Source of the DNA: Enoplosus armatus
Lineage: Eukaryota; Chordata; Actinopteri; Centrarchiformes; Enoplosidae
Length of the DNA stretch: 64,000 nucleotides
Direction of reading: 5' to 3'
NCBI RefSeq assembly: GCF_043641665.1
Contig: NC_092200.1
Location: forward strand, 16,439,694 to 16,503,693
Shown here in pieces: positions 24,995-38,700 of this stretch (its first letter is position 1; each line of letters begins with the position of its first letter). A program made the position numbers and the translations under genes. The notes beneath the pieces were generated by a model. The model had not been told where the DNA came from, searched no databases, and was given only the letters and a program-made list of their open reading frames with translations.

Positions 24995-25270
24995 ATAAGG
25001 TGATGATCAGGGATGTTTAAAGGGTGGAATCACCCAAATTAAAAGACATAATTAAGCATGTACCTCTAATGTTATCCAGCCGTACAGATTTGTCAAGATT
25101 TTGATATCTGTCTCTCAGATTTCTGCCACCACCCAACTACAATAGAGGTGAATGGCATTTAATTTGTGGTGCTCTTAAGCACTTAAAAATTCAATTTTGA
25201 AGATATCAACATATTAATCAACAGAGCACACTGTCAACAGTTTGTATAGGGACTATTTCTTCAGTTTGAA
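24995..25270 (+). mobile_element. Decayed percomorph interspersed repeat
   Basis: Contains 'cacccaaattaaaagacata', 'gatttctgccaccacccaac', 'atttaatttgtggtgctctt' and 'tttgtatagggactatttct'. I know these phrases, in this order, from a long dispersed repeat in percomorph genomes. The copy is diverged and its ends are uncertain; it may continue to about 25560. I do not know its formal class. Confidence 0.5.
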
Positions 25271-27212
25271 GTAATACCAAATAGAATTGTTAAGAGAGGT
25301 CAATGGTTTATCCAAAGTAACTTGGAAAGACACATTATTCCCATTCTCATAAAACATGCAGAGCAAAATATTTTAAAATGTGCATTGTTTAGATCAATGT
25401 TTGCTAGCTAACAGTTGTCTCCTTCTTGGCCTTTGTTGGTGTATTGCTACGTTTCTTTGCCAGTTACAAACCAAACAGGGACCCACCTCTAAAAGCGTTG
25501 CTCCATAGTGCTCCGAGTGGTCAAAAAGGTCCACAGGGTACCTTTTTTAAGATTAGCTCTAGCCAGGTCCACAGCAATTAAACTAAAGACTGAAACTTTT
25601 CCCGTGCTGCACCTAAGATGTTTGTGTACGGTCTTTCAGTGTTACATTTACATGTTTGTTTGTTTTTTTTATATATTTTTCATTTGGAAGCTGCCTCTTG
25701 ACAGTTGAGTTGGATCCAGCAATAACATAACATATCCCATTTGTGAAGTCCTCTGCAAAGATCTGCAGAGCATTTTCATCTATCTTGAAGGAAACATATT
25801 TCAGCAGGCTTGCGTCAGGATCCAGTCTGTGATATTAACTGTAAAAAATATTATGATACACAATATCAAATTAAAACAACATCTTAAAGCACTACTACTC
25901 CATGTGTAAACTATTAACATATTGCTCTCGCTTTTAAAGGAGTGGGTGCATGGCTCAAAAATAAATAGAGAAATGATATGTACCAATGTAGCATGTTATC
26001 ACAGATCCGTGCTTCTGTTTATCTGTTTAGGTGCATGCGTTTATCTATGTTTGTGTGTGTGTGTGTGTGTGTGTGGCGCCATATAGAAGATGCTTTATCT
26101 GATATTAACATACGTGTGACTGCTGATAAGACCCACACTTACGCAGCCTTGGGGGACTGGGGAAACAGTCAAAGATCTAAAACCACTTTCAAATGAATGC
26201 GATGCCATCTTGCCAAAAGACAAATGCCGCATGACCATATTATCCAAATATACAGCAATATGTTCTCCGCAGTCTGGAGCACTGACAGCCATAGCAGGGG
26301 TCCTGCCGTGCAAGGCTTCCTACCAGGCAGCGTGACCATAAACGTCTTCTATGCGCGGGCTGCGGGAGATCAGCAGCAGATGAAGCCTTTGACCAATTCA
26401 TCTGGACGTGGAGGGTGCAGAGAGGAGACATCCCAATACCCCCCCCCCCCCACCCGGGAGAACGTCATGGCTAGGCGTGGATATGGCAAGAGCCGGGACA
26501 ATCAGACACACAGTTCCCTGGGAGAAAATGAGATGAGATCAAAGGGATGGAGGGTATTTCAGATGGACTGCGTTTCCTTGAGGGGTTGCAGCATCCCCCT
26601 CATATTGTCTGCTAGATTTAGTTTATGCTCTCAATCCTAAACTGTAAAGAATAATCAGCCTTTGTCGACTTTGTTGAATTTGAAGTTCCACTTGTTTTTA
26701 CGCGCAGACAGACAAATCTGGCCATGTGCTGTTTACCGACGTATAATTTTGCGCTTGCTTAATGTGATTTTGCACACTCCTACTGCAATTTGACTAAGCT
26801 CCGGCCAGACTGGTGCGTTACTTTGTCAACAAGCAGTGGTAAAAATGAACAGTGGAGATGTTGAACACTTGCCGGTCGTGATAATTCCTCCCAGGTTCGA
26901 CTCCAGCTATCTGCTTTACTGTGAGCCGCAAACATTCCTCACAGAATTTCCCTTAATACTCTTATTTTCCCATTTCTTACATTTTTTTTTTCTCCAGCCA
27001 TTCCTGTATTTTTTTTTTCTGTACTTATCTGGGGACCATGTGTCTTGTTTGTTGGAGGCACAAACTGTTTTGCATTCGCTAACATACACACAGCATAAAT
27101 ATTGGATTAAGTAAACAAATCCGAGGGGCTCACTTCTGAATGATATCGGCGAGTCGGCCTTTGGAGCCGGCAGGAATGCCACGGTCGCAGTCTTGAGAAT
27201 CAAGAGGTAGAG

Positions 27213-27215
<3 letters not shown>
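25271..27215. other. Gene-free block with GT tract and C run
   Basis: Holds a (GT)n tract at 26051-26075 and a C run at 26440-26451. The 147-codon frame at 26197-26640 reads through the C run and has no domain. The 'ggttcgactcc' at 26894 resembles a tRNA B box, but no A box or cloverleaf accompanies it. Confidence 0.5.
26051..26075. repeat. (GT)n microsatellite
   Basis: About 12 uninterrupted units. Confidence 0.95.

Positions 27216-27243
<28 letters not shown>
27216..27243 (+). repeat. (GA)n tract
   Basis: About 14 GA units, a homopurine run on the plus strand. The Ser-Leu string in the overlapping minus-strand frame is an artefact. Confidence 0.95.
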
Positions 27244-27699
27244 TCAAATGGCAGTTTATGTGTTATCTCGCAGGTGTTTTGCAGACTGTGCTCTCTTTGG
27301 AAACTTTGAAATCGGGCCAGGCTTTCATGTGCAGGATAAGGTGGAGAGTCTGTGCCTGGCTGTTTGTGGGCAATAAACATCCGCACAACAGTGCAGGACT
27401 CTAGCTCAGAACTCCTCTTAACATGTCATTCCCCCCAAGCTCCTTGTTAGGCAGTGGGCCATGTTGGTAACTTAAAAACAATCCCAGCAGTTTCCTTTAC
27501 TTTGTTCCTTTTTGTTGTAAAACTGAAAGGGGGAAAAAAAAAAATTTAAATGGCATCCTTGTATGGCGATTGTGTTTCCCTCAAATAGGTAATCACGATG
27601 CACGATGATTCGCACTGAAAGCTGCAAAGAGTTCTCTAAGGTCATTTGAATCGATATCATTTCACCTTCAGCAATTAGCTGACAGCAGCGTCCCACAAC

Positions 27700-28110
27700 A
27701 CCCGTATGGATATAGAGTTACATTTCTCCAGCTTATTCACACAAATGTTCCTGACTTCATTAGAATTGAACCCTGCACATAGCTTTCCCTGCCTAGAAAT
27801 TAGCCAGATTGTAAAAGCCAAGATGAGAACAGACCCACGGCCCCCTGCAGGCATCCAGTATTGGGTGTCGCTGTGTTTTAATGGCCCAGTACATCACCAG
27901 GCTCCAGTGATGGTGGATGGCCTGGCATCATTCGGTTCCCCAAGAGAATGTGCTGTTTTATCGGCCTCCTCAGCGTTGAGTTGTCCCCTGTGCCCATGTA
28001 ATACAGAAGCTAGCGTCAGGGAGGGGAAAGGCCCCCTCTCCCTGATTAATCGGCAGTGTATGTTTCTCAACGCTAGCTTAGTGCTCATGTTCCATATTTT
28101 CTAATGGTTA
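27700..28110. promoter_or_regulatory. Candidate conserved non-coding element with nested inverted repeats
   Basis: Repeat-free block with 'cttcattagaattgaaccct', 'gaaattagccagattgtaaa' and 'cctgattaatcggcagtgta'. AAGCTAGCGT (28007-28016) and ACGCTAGCTT (28070-28079) are exact reverse complements. Directly inside the left arm, CAGGGAG (28017-28023) pairs with CTCCCTG (28038-28044). The 132-codon open frame across it shows no domain. Regulatory function is a guess from appearance. Confidence 0.3.
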
Positions 28111-30665
28111 TGGGCACAGTCATTTAGAGTGCTGCTGAGGGAGCCATCAGTCAGGATGCTGTATGGCTGAAGTGGGCCCAGGCAAAGAGCTTTTCCAATC
28201 GAAGCATGTGCGTATGAGAGCATGTCTGGCAAGGAGAGGAAGAAGGATGAGGACAGAAGAACAGATGCGTGGGTGCACGTATGAAGTGGGTTTCGTGTGT
28301 CCGTGTTGTTTCGCATCCAAAAGCAGTAAGCATCAGCTTCTGAAAGTCTTGTCTTTCAACAGCATGACGCTGGTCCCTGGGAAGCAGCGATACCGAGCCA
28401 CCCCACTCACCTTCTGTTGTGAAAGCGCCTAAGTGATGTTTAGCACCTCTCACCAGGTACCAGCTAAGTCATTCTGACAACAGCGTGGGGCACACATTAG
28501 AGCCGAAGGAGAGGACCATTCAGAGCACTTGACTCACTGTAGCCCGGCATTATGGGGAACGGGCGAGGGGGCCAAATGAGACAGGCCATGGCGAAAAGCA
28601 GTTTTTTTCATTACGTTATAAATCCCGCAGAGCCTGGCAACTCCAGTGTCTCAACATAATGCCCAAATTCAATGTGGCATTTCATAACCGTGCTCCCTTC
28701 ACAGTACTGTAACTGTGCTGGTTCTGGTGGAGAGAGCAGCTCTCTCTGTCTGAGGGGTTGAGGAGTTATACATATATAATCGGGGCTTTGAAGATGATGT
28801 TTTCGGGATAATATGCAGGCAATGCACCAGTGACATTGTGAGCAACGATTTGTGGGAATGTCAACGTTAAAACCAATTTACTGTCAAAATGTTGAGCTGG
28901 AAGATATAAAGGCCCAGCCACACCAGCATTTAGCACCACGTCATTTTGCAGCAAAATCCTTTCATTCCAATGGATCAGTCTATTATCATTGTACGGGCGA
29001 ATTAAATCCATGCAAATCTTTTGCATAAAGTTCAACTTTGATGACAAGGGAACTCGCGTTGTTGACCAATAGCAAACTGCCTTGACCTCTGAGGTAACGG
29101 ACAGCTGAAGAGTCCAAAACAGAATGAGCTATTGTAGCTTAATAACTCTGCTGTCCAATCCACTTTTACTTAACCTCCTCTGGGGAAGTATGAACTGCTC
29201 CATGAAATGTTTTCTAGACAATTACGAGAAAGGGATTGATGGTCGCACGCCTCTTGAATAATCATCTTGGATCTCGGTATCCAGTTCTCTTCAATACATC
29301 CATGATTGTTACCAGTGGCTTGCTAGCATTTTGGCAGTTAGCCCGTCTGCTACATTAGTTTTTTTTTCTTCGTTAACAGAATATGAAGAGTACAAGGTTT
29401 CAGCAGTTCACAATGTACCCCTGTGAGTCACTACACCACTACCTATTAGAGGTGTACAGAGACCTTATCTGAATTATCTGTTCAACCAACCAAATGATCT
29501 GTCTCTGTATTCGAATAGAAGACCAGAAGTGGGTGTGGTTTATACTGGAAGTGTCGTTAAATTGGGAAAATGTAACCTATTATTCACTTGCAATACAATT
29601 GTTATGCCTTCAAAGCATATTGATTTAATATTGGCATGTGTACTGTACTTTTCATTTTTTTTCTTTGAACAATAACAAGCAACTTTGGGTAGAAGAAATA
29701 CCTGTCTCCTCACATTATTTGTGCTTCCCTGAATAATGTATTGGGAATCGTCTACATGCCTACTACCTATTTTGCGAGGATATGCAGATGAAATTTGCTG
29801 TGCCACTTTGTGGCATGACCAGGCTTTAAGGACTAATCATTTCGCACCTAAATAATAATAATAAGGAATGATTAAATCGTGACTTTCTGGGTAAACACAT
29901 TGTTACTGGAACTTGATTGCCAGTCAACCAGTCAACAGGACAGGGAGTATATAGACAGACAGTGAGAGATATAAAACTTGGATGTTCTTGAAGCCAGGAG
30001 CTAGATAAGAAAAGGGATGATTGAATAAGATTGTGGGAGGTGAGTGACAGACAACCAAGCAGGACTCCTATCGTATTGTATGTGATAAAAATAATAACGT
30101 TTGAACTGAGCAAAAAGGGCAGATTTGACATTTCAGCGGTGTAAGAGGCAAAGGCGCAAGCACAGGTTGTACCCCCTGGAGCCCAAACCCACCCGCCTCA
30201 CCAGACCTTGCAATCTCACCTTCCATCGCCGAAAGCAGGTTTATACATCTCCCCGCTGCCACCTTATTTCATTTTCTCTCCTTACTCAGGTCAGCAGCAG
30301 CAGTAGAGTCAATAGAATTCCAAAAACATTGGCTCCATCCAAGCAGAAAATGTGCTCCAAACACTGCCCTGCCTTGGCCAGCGGTGACGCCGGCGCCCTG
30401 CTTTGTGAGAGGTTATCAGCCGGAGCAGAGATGGCCACGGTTGAAGCCTGTTGGTCATCCTGGTGAGCAGCTCAGAGGGCCGGGGAGAGAAGACGTGGCT
30501 GATGGATATCTTTAAATTATATCTGGGGGACGGCACCTATGGCTGCCTCAGTGAATGTTAAAACCCTTCCTGCAGCTGTCCAGTTACAAGAAGCAGTCTG
30601 CTCATTTATCTTCACAGTTGCTTCACAGTTAACAGGTGTCTGTACTTTCTGTACAGGCTGTTGGC
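28111..30665. other. Gene-free block
   Basis: Unique sequence. The stretch 29440-29580 ('accagaagtgggtgtggttt') may be a decayed repeat, but I am not certain. No exon, tRNA or known repeat is supportable. Confidence 0.45.
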
Positions 30666-30666
30666 T

Positions 30667-30962
30667 GGTCAGTCCACCACTTTGGTCCAGCTTGAAATAT
30701 CTTGACTAACTAATGAGGGAACTGCCATGAAATTTTGACTTGAGTTTTGATCTAGTACCATCACCATATTAGAATTTCTATTTGCCCTGTACTTTGGTTC
30801 ATGACCAAATACCTGCAAAACTAATGACAGTCCCATCAGCCTCAGCTGTACTTTATGTTTAGGGTTGATTGGTAAATGTTTGCCTGCTAGCTCAAAGCAT
30901 CACTGTGTTTAAGTATAGCCTCACAGAGCCGCCAGTGTGTCTGCAGACGCTTGGTCTTGTTT
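30667..30962 (+). mobile_element. Teleost interspersed repeat, family B, copy 1
   Basis: Phrases in order: 'cagtccaccactttggtcca', 'ctgtactttggttcatgacc', 'aaatacctgcaaaactaatg', 'cccatcagcctcagctgtac', 'agctcaaagcatcactgtgt' and 'cctcacagagccgccagtgt'. I recognise this as an abundant percomorph repeat. It shares the wording 'agctcaaagca' and the preceding 'aaatgtt.gc' with 52322-52700. Relative to the usual form it lacks much of the 'gctaacatgctaaacta' middle. No coding frame. I do not know its superfamily. Confidence 0.75.
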
Positions 30963-33900
30963 AAGCAACAAATACTTTAATGGCTTGTTCCAGCATCTCA
31001 AATGTGACAATATGCTGCTTTCCTCTGTTTTACATCTCTGTAAATTGAATATCTTTGGATTTATGCCTAATACATGTGTTTCAAATGAAAACTATGCTTG
31101 ATTTTTTTTTTTTACATCAAATAGCACAGTAGCAGTAACATTTCAGGTAACAGTATTCCTAAGCAGGATATGAGGATCACCTTTCTGCCCTGCTCCTCCC
31201 TCATCTCTTCTATCCCCTTCCCTCCTCCCCTTCCCCCTCTGTCTTTCGTGGTGATTGCCTTGCCTGCTATCTCTGAGCAGCAGTTCTGTTTGTGCAGTGG
31301 CTCTGTATGTCAAAAAAAAAAAGAGCAGCCTGTTAATTTCATGATCTGTCACACGTCTGCCTTCCTGCGATGGGCAGTGGGCGACAGGGTCTGGACTTCC
31401 TTATCGCTTCGTTCATTTCTGTCCACCCCTGCCAGCCTGGAGTCACATCACATATCTGGGAAGCAGGGCTGAATTGGTTTCCACACGCGACTGGGAATAG
31501 GTCAGCTCACATTTGAGGAGATTATTTCGATACTTTGACTTTGAATAGTTCAAACCAGGTTTGGGGGCAATAGACTGCATCAGTAATAACAACTATAGCC
31601 AGTTATGCTCAAACTTCAGCTGCGAGAAATAGTTAGTTTGGTTATTAAATTCCTGCATAACCTAAATGCGTATTTGTATGCAGATGATGTTGATCATTCA
31701 GTTGCAGTGTAATTCAATTTAACAACGGTCCACGAAACAATTCAGGAAATGTAATAACGCCTTGACAGCTATGATATCCTGTTGAGCATCTTCATTCACT
31801 CCAGTCACTTTAGCTTCTGCGTTCAGAGAGGGCGGGGGGTTCTCAAAACAAGCTTTCATCAAAAGGAGAAATGAGAAAATGATCTACGTGACACTTCCGC
31901 AGTCACTAAGCCTCCTGGGAAATGTTTCATAACACCAGAGGAACTCTGCGTGTGTGTGTGTGTGTTTAAGCGTGTGCTTTTCATATGCATGCATGTGAGT
32001 GTGTGTGTGTGTGTGTGTTGGTGTGTATTCTCAGCAGGAAATGCTAACAGAAATTAAGATGAAAAACAATGAATAAAGGTCTCACATTTGGAGTAATAAC
32101 AGGTACAGTCAAAGCTGGGGAGCCAGACACTGGAGAAGCAAATTGTGCATTCCAGAGTTAATAGAGACATTTCCATAACTTAAAGCATGTTTACTGGAAA
32201 CTTATTACCATGTATGTCTTGTGGTTCTTTGAATCATTATCCGGAGAAGTCTACTGTCGCTTTTACGGATAGCTTTATTTACATAAGGCTATCTACTTAC
32301 ATCAGCACAGGAATAGAAATTCAAGATCTTTATAAATCCAAAAACATGAAGCACTCAAGTAACCCAAGTTTTGTAATCTTCTAATCAAATCTACAATCTT
32401 AAACAAAGACACCATATCCGTCTCTCTCTCCGCTTGACAAACACAGAGCAGGTGGGCTACTTCGCTGTGTAAATCTGAAGGCTGTCCGCCAAAATTGCAC
32501 ACAGCCGCAGAAATTAGAAGGAGGCTTTGTCTTGGAGGAAAACACTGACATATTCAAAGCTCGCAGAACAGGCACTTCAAAGCCAATGAGCACTCACTGA
32601 AAAACAATCTTCACTTAAATAACTGCAGATGAGTGGGGACATGCGCACGTCAGCGCCGGAACATTTCTGGTGCTGGATGATTGCCAGCGAGTAAATGGCG
32701 ACTGTGGTATGTTCTGTGGTTGTGTTCGTGGAACAGGATAGCGTTCTACAGAGAATCAGATCAGAACCTCGCGACGACTGCCTGGGGAGCCAGGGTGATG
32801 ATGTATTAGGGCCCTGAGTTTTTCTGAGATGGCTGAGCGGCAGTCACCAAGACAACAAATGACCCCCGTGCCAGAAAGCATTCCTTCTTCCTCCCACTCT
32901 CATCGACTGCTAATAGGAGACAGAGTGAAAAGCAGAGCAAGCCATGGAAGGAGAGATGGGAGGAAAGATGTGAGCTCTCCCACCCATTTCAGAATAGTTC
33001 CCACATACTGGGCTTTCAGTGGGAGGACTGGGCCATTACAGTAGTTTGCCAAGTGTTTTGTTTGGATCCATTATTGCATCTCGGTTTTCCCAAAGCTGTT
33101 TAATTGCTGGAGAGCGATGAGACATGATTACAGTGAGTTCACTGGAGTCACAATTGGAAAATGATTTTCAGGTTTTCAGCAGGTACTATAGAAAGCTTCA
33201 CTCTGTTCCATGTGAAGGATACACTGCATTGTTCGGTCCTTAATGACAAGCTCCGCACTGCAGCAAGGACCCAATGTCTCCGATGGTTTCCATCCATGCA
33301 AGACTGAATACTAATGTTTCCACATTTCGAAATGCATTGGATAAGATGTCAAACCAAGAAGCCTATTGAAATATTGAAATCACTGGTCCAGCAGACATAC
33401 ATGGCAGAGGGGGTTCTTGCCTTTGGTGGCCTTAGGACTATTGTTGCATAGGAATAGTAGACATGAGAAAACATGGCAGTTGTATATTCCCAACACATCC
33501 TCAGACAGAGGGTATGTGTATGTGGAAAGAGTTGTTTTGTCTGGGGCACTTCTTTAGACCTCGGACTGAGGTTGGCACACTTCAGAGGCCAGATGGAAAA
33601 ATATGCCAGGCAAGTAGAGCAGAAATTCCATTGTTGTGGCTAATGACTTTCTGCAGGATTCATGCTGAGAATATGAAAGGCAGCCCCTCTCTCTTCTTCT
33701 CTCTCCTCTCTAGACAAATCCTACAAACTGCAATGCACACAAACACATAGCCTGAACACTGCACAGAAATCCACTGGAGCATGAATAACGCAAACATCCA
33801 AAACACATGTAGCCTATATATGGTTAACGTGACTAAATATAGCTTCAGTGTGTAATAATAAGGTGCTTTCCCATTGGGGGAGACATTAGAGCTTCTTATT

Positions 33901-35440
33901 ATCCCATTATGCCCATGATGCACTTTTCCTGGGTCGAAGCAAACAATTAGCATCATTATGATGCTGGCTAACGATATTTCCACACTGGCTTAATTAGGAC
34001 TCCAGCCACCGTGGCTAACCACCAGTGGTTTGAGCACAGACTCCAACAACAGGTGACCATCTGCAAAAAAAAGACTAAATACAGGGTAGAACTGAATAGC
34101 ACAGGAGTTAATTTCATGTCATGTGGCCCTGATTAAAGATAATACTTTAGCTAAAATATAGTCATCCATTGTTTGTATACTGTGGATAAAACTTTTGTTG
34201 ACCTCTATCCATTAATACAAAGTAAAAGACAACAAAAGTCTTATAGACTGCTAATACAAAACGAGTCTCAATGTAAATAGAAGGAGAACCTAAAATAACC
34301 TCTGAAGGTCTGTTGAGTGGCCCTCCCAATGTCAGACAGAAGAAAATTAGAATGAATAAATGCAAGTATTCAGACTTACCTAAACCTAAGCAAGGCTGCA
34401 GAAAGTAAGAGGAGGAAGCAATTACATGTACCATTCTATACACAATGTTTCAAGCAATAATGAATGTGGTTTGAAATAAATAGTTTGACTGGTTATTCAA
34501 CATGACTGAACAACACCACTGAGAGAAGCTCCATGACCAGTGTGAAGTGCCGTGCAGCGATGGCTGCTCAGTGCCAAAGACGTCAAAAACAGAAAACAAA
34601 ATGTAACAGGTTTATAATCTATGGTGGTCATTTCACCCGTTGATTGTGCAATACAGTAAGTACTTCTGCACTATCAATCACAGGAAACATCACCACGCAC
34701 GTGCACATTGACTCCACACAATACTCGACTGTACACCCCAACCTTCATGACCTCCTTTCCTGTGATGAGTAAAAGAAAAGCACCAGAGGCAAGGAGGAAA
34801 GAGGTTGTCATTACATTGGGTGGGGTGTTTCTTTTGATTTGGAAGAAATAGGTTCTGCATTAATGGAGTCATTCTCTGGCTCGTCTCCTGCTTCAAAAGA
34901 GGGAAAAACAAAGGCCGGGAAATTATAGCCGCGAGCACTGTCTTCACATAGGCAACGTGGGATGACTATACCTTATTGTACAGACCCGTGTACGTGAAGG
35001 CACTTATTTTTGCTATTCAAATGATATTCCTATGCCCTCTCCGAATTCAAAACATCAGTCAGTTGATACCAATGGCAATAATGGTGAACATAACCTTGCA
35101 TGAATATGAGTAGAACAACATGTTGTAGCAATGAAATATTGAAATATGTTGCAATGTTGTTACATCACATGGACTATAACTACTTTAAAGGATGGCAAAG
35201 TTCACAATTACACAGTAACATCCTGCACTTATCTGGTATATTTGTTACTGCACTGAGTTCAGCAAGTCTCTTCAGAAAACTTTCAAGAAAAGACTTTAAT
35301 CAAACACTACATTTGTAAAAAGTTTCCAAGTAAAATCCCACACTTGAATAATTGTCTCTGCAGTATACAGTTCACTGCTGTATACTTAGATTTGACAGCA
35401 CCCAAGTCCTCTAATTGGAGAGTTTTTGGAATGCAAAGAA
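30963..35440. other. Gene-free block with T run, CT-rich patch and GT tracts
   Basis: Holds an 11-T run near 31101, a CT-rich patch at about 31180-31252 and GT tracts at 31949-31965 and 31999-32018. Open frames are at or below 107 codons and not protein-like. Nothing else recognised. Confidence 0.5.
31949..32018. repeat. Paired (GT)n tracts
   Basis: Two GT tracts (31949-31965 and 31999-32018) separated by 33 bases that include GCATGC steps, giving a long alternating purine-pyrimidine stretch. Confidence 0.9.
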
Positions 35441-35449
35441 ACAGATGAG

Positions 35450-35720
35450 CTCTGATGATAATCAAGCTGAAATTAGCGCAGGGCTGCAGTCACAGGTGCT
35501 GAGCTCTCAAATGCAGAATCGAGGGCTAGCGATGCTAACTGTATTGATTAGCCGCTAGCACTCTGTGCCACACAATCAGCATTCCATGCAGCATAGGAAT
35601 TAGCCGCATCTGCATCCACTCCTCGGCTCCGCAACGTGGTCAGCTAATCATCATCACGGACCATTCAAACGTCTGGGAGAGGACTTTGATTGCCATGGAG
35701 AGTGTGCCTTTCGATTGCAG
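35450..35720. promoter_or_regulatory. Candidate conserved non-coding element
   Basis: Repeat-free block with 'gatgataatcaagctgaaat', 'tgtattgattagccgctagc', 'ggaattagccgcatctgcat' and 'gtcagctaatcatcatcacg'. The paired ATTAGCCGC words (35547 and 35601 areas) are notable. Enhancer-like in appearance; not tested for conservation. Confidence 0.3.
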
Positions 35721-38700
35721 CGATTCCATCAAGTTTGCAGAGCGTCTTGGAGGATTAAGTTGTCTGAGATGTGCCATTTGTGTTTGTTTTTCTGTTGCAT
35801 AGAGAGTCTTACAATTGTAGCTTTCATTTTTTTTTCATTCAGAAGCCTGTGGGTCATTGAATTGAAGTGGTACTCTTATGTTTGTCGTATTTTGATTAGG
35901 ATATTAAACGCCAGACATCACTTCTAAATCAAACAGTGCGGCAATACTCTTTACTTGGAGTTTCTATAGAAGCCATCTCAAATCACTCTTGCAACTGCTG
36001 CTACAACCACAGACACACAAATGCCACTGCAGCCCAGCTGTGCTAAATTGGTTACAATGCTATAGGTGAAAAGTCGAAATTCTGGTATCATGACAATACT
36101 AGAAGCTTGACCTTTTTAGATTCATGTGAGCTGTCTCATCTCTTTATGGAAGAGGCTTTCTGTGAAAAATGGAGATAATACAAAAGGATGGAGGGGGAGT
36201 GAGGGGAGGGAGACAAGGACCACCTGAGACAGAGGATCTCTTATGTGGGTCTGGGAAAGGACAACAGAGGTGTAATGAGGATCTTGATAGACATCAGGCT
36301 GGAGTTATGTTACATCAGTTGAGAGGCTGAGAGAGAGCAGAAGGCCTTCGACAAAGAATGGGGCATGAAATAACCGGGGAAAAGCAGATCCTACGCCTGG
36401 CTCTGCGGGTCTGATTTATTCCCCTCTTTCTCTTGTTTATAGCAGCACAAACCTTCACCTGAAAGATGCAAAGCAGTCCGACTGCACATTGCATGCTGTT
36501 CTTAACAACTGGGTATACAGGGATGACAGCAGCAGACGGTGTAGCGGAGAGGCTACGCGACAAGAGCTGGTGAAACATGAGATCCTGCCACCTCCCTAGT
36601 GTACAAACAAGACATGGCTGCAAGGGAGGTGTGTGTACTCCCTCTCCCTCTCTTACCTCTGTCTTGTGTTTCTGAGCGTCTGGTCGATGCTTATCTCCTA
36701 CTGTCAAGATAGCTTTCCCCATGTAGAGAGGACAAAGGGAAGAGCACAGAGGTTGGCGGGAATGCAGGAGGAGCTAAAAAGTAAGCGTGTAGGCCTCTGG
36801 ACGTCCTGAAGAGGTGCTTGTGACTCAAATATGCACAGGGATGTCAAAGTTGCTCCAATCAATATTTCTACATAAACAATTGCTCAGATTAGATTCATCA
36901 CCCAACTCTGCAACTCTCCCCTTTTCAGCATCTTTCTGCTTATTGTGCGCAAACTGCACAACTACGGCAAGGACAGTAGGTCAACCCTTCCTGTTTGCTC
37001 TTCCTAATAACTTTAGCTGACTTGGGGTTTGCTTTGTACCTTTCTCACCATCTCACTGCTTTTGTTTCTGGCCCCGTCATTGTTATCAATAGGAATGATG
37101 GTCAAAACTAGAAAAACAAGACCCAAGTTGTATGAAACCAGAATTTCTCTTCAACAGCGGAGGTCTTGCTGGCTTTCTACCTGAATCTAATGGTGTAAAA
37201 CCAGTACATGTGCAACATTGTCTTCTTGACTCCTTTTTTGTCTCCTTCTAAACTCTCTGATGTTCAAGGATCTTAAAACTTTCATCTCAGTGTTTTAATA
37301 GTACTATTTTAGGTCATGTTTGTAATGATGAATATGTAAATGTTCAGTGTTTACTCTGATAATGCTTATGTGGTTTCAGAGATGGTGGTAGGAAATCCAC
37401 AGAGGACTGGGAGTAACCCCATTAGCACAGTGCTGGATAACCATGCAGAGGCCCAGGGGAGGTCATTATGAAGGAGCTGTTTGCTATCTTCATATCTGTA
37501 ATTAACATATGCAATGCTGATTACTTCTTTCAGCATTTAACCTAGATCTATATTTGAACCAGTCTATAACAAACCCGGGAACCCAGAAACGAACAAAATA
37601 ATTCATAATGGCGTTAAAACATCCCCCACATTCCATAGACGCCGGCTTCAGTCAACAGGTTGAGAGTTGTAAAAAGAATCACAATACCAAATAGAGGATC
37701 TTTCTTTTCTTTTTTTATGAGATCCTGTTCCTGTTTAGGACTGTTTAGAGGAGGTGTGCTTGGATTTGAATGGCAGGAAAATGTGAGAGGAATGAGTGTG
37801 GGATTGTGTGGGATCCCAACGGTATCCCACATCTCCACGACCAGCTGCAGAATTCAGTTTACACATGACGGCTCCATATTTACACGGGAAGGCAGCATGA
37901 ATAAAGAACAATTCAATCACCGGGTCCCACCTCGGTTTTCATTTCCCCGGCATGCAGAAAGATGAAATGAAAGGAGAGCAGAAAGAAAATGAAAGAAAGA
38001 GAGAGGGGAGAAAATCGCGTGTAAGAAATTACAGCATAGAGGAGGAATGTTTGATATGCACTTGGACTGTGAAGGTAGAGTGCAAAGCCAAATGTGTGTG
38101 TGTTTGTGATAAAACAGGAGTCTTTCATCTGAAGGAAAATACAGGACAAAGGGCTGATCTTCCAATGCAATCATTCTGTTTCACTGTATGTTTTTCATGC
38201 TGAAGAACCACAAACAACAATTTCTCCCTGTTCTCTACAGCTACCGCATTGTCTTTATCCTGTGATAACGTAATTTTGTTGGGAGACAGTCACTTTGATT
38301 TGCATTGTTTTGGGGACAAAAAACATGCATGAATTCATTGAGGGGACAGGTGGAGAGCTGGTCGTCTCTGTTTGTGGATTGCCTTGAGTCGATTCCCAGT
38401 TAGTGTTTAATTCAGCTATTGGGAGGCAATGGGCAAATGTTCAAACAAATGCCAGCTTCGCTTATCAGGGCACTGCCTCATCCTTTGATATGTCAATCTC
38501 TTGCCAAGTGGTTCACAGACTGGTGAGTCCACAGAAGTTTGATTTCATGGGCTGCTAGCCGAACTTCTAAATAGACAGGCGGCAGCGTTCTCTGCCCCAG
38601 TTTGTTCAGTCATATCATTAGGTAGACACTACAAGTCCCAGTGGTTGTTTCTCATTGCATATTTAATGCAGTGATGAGCACAGTGAGATTCAGCTGAAGT

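Noticed and set aside
26894..26904. tRNA B-box-like 'ggttcgactcc'
   Set aside because: No A box at the proper distance upstream and no acceptor stem pairing.
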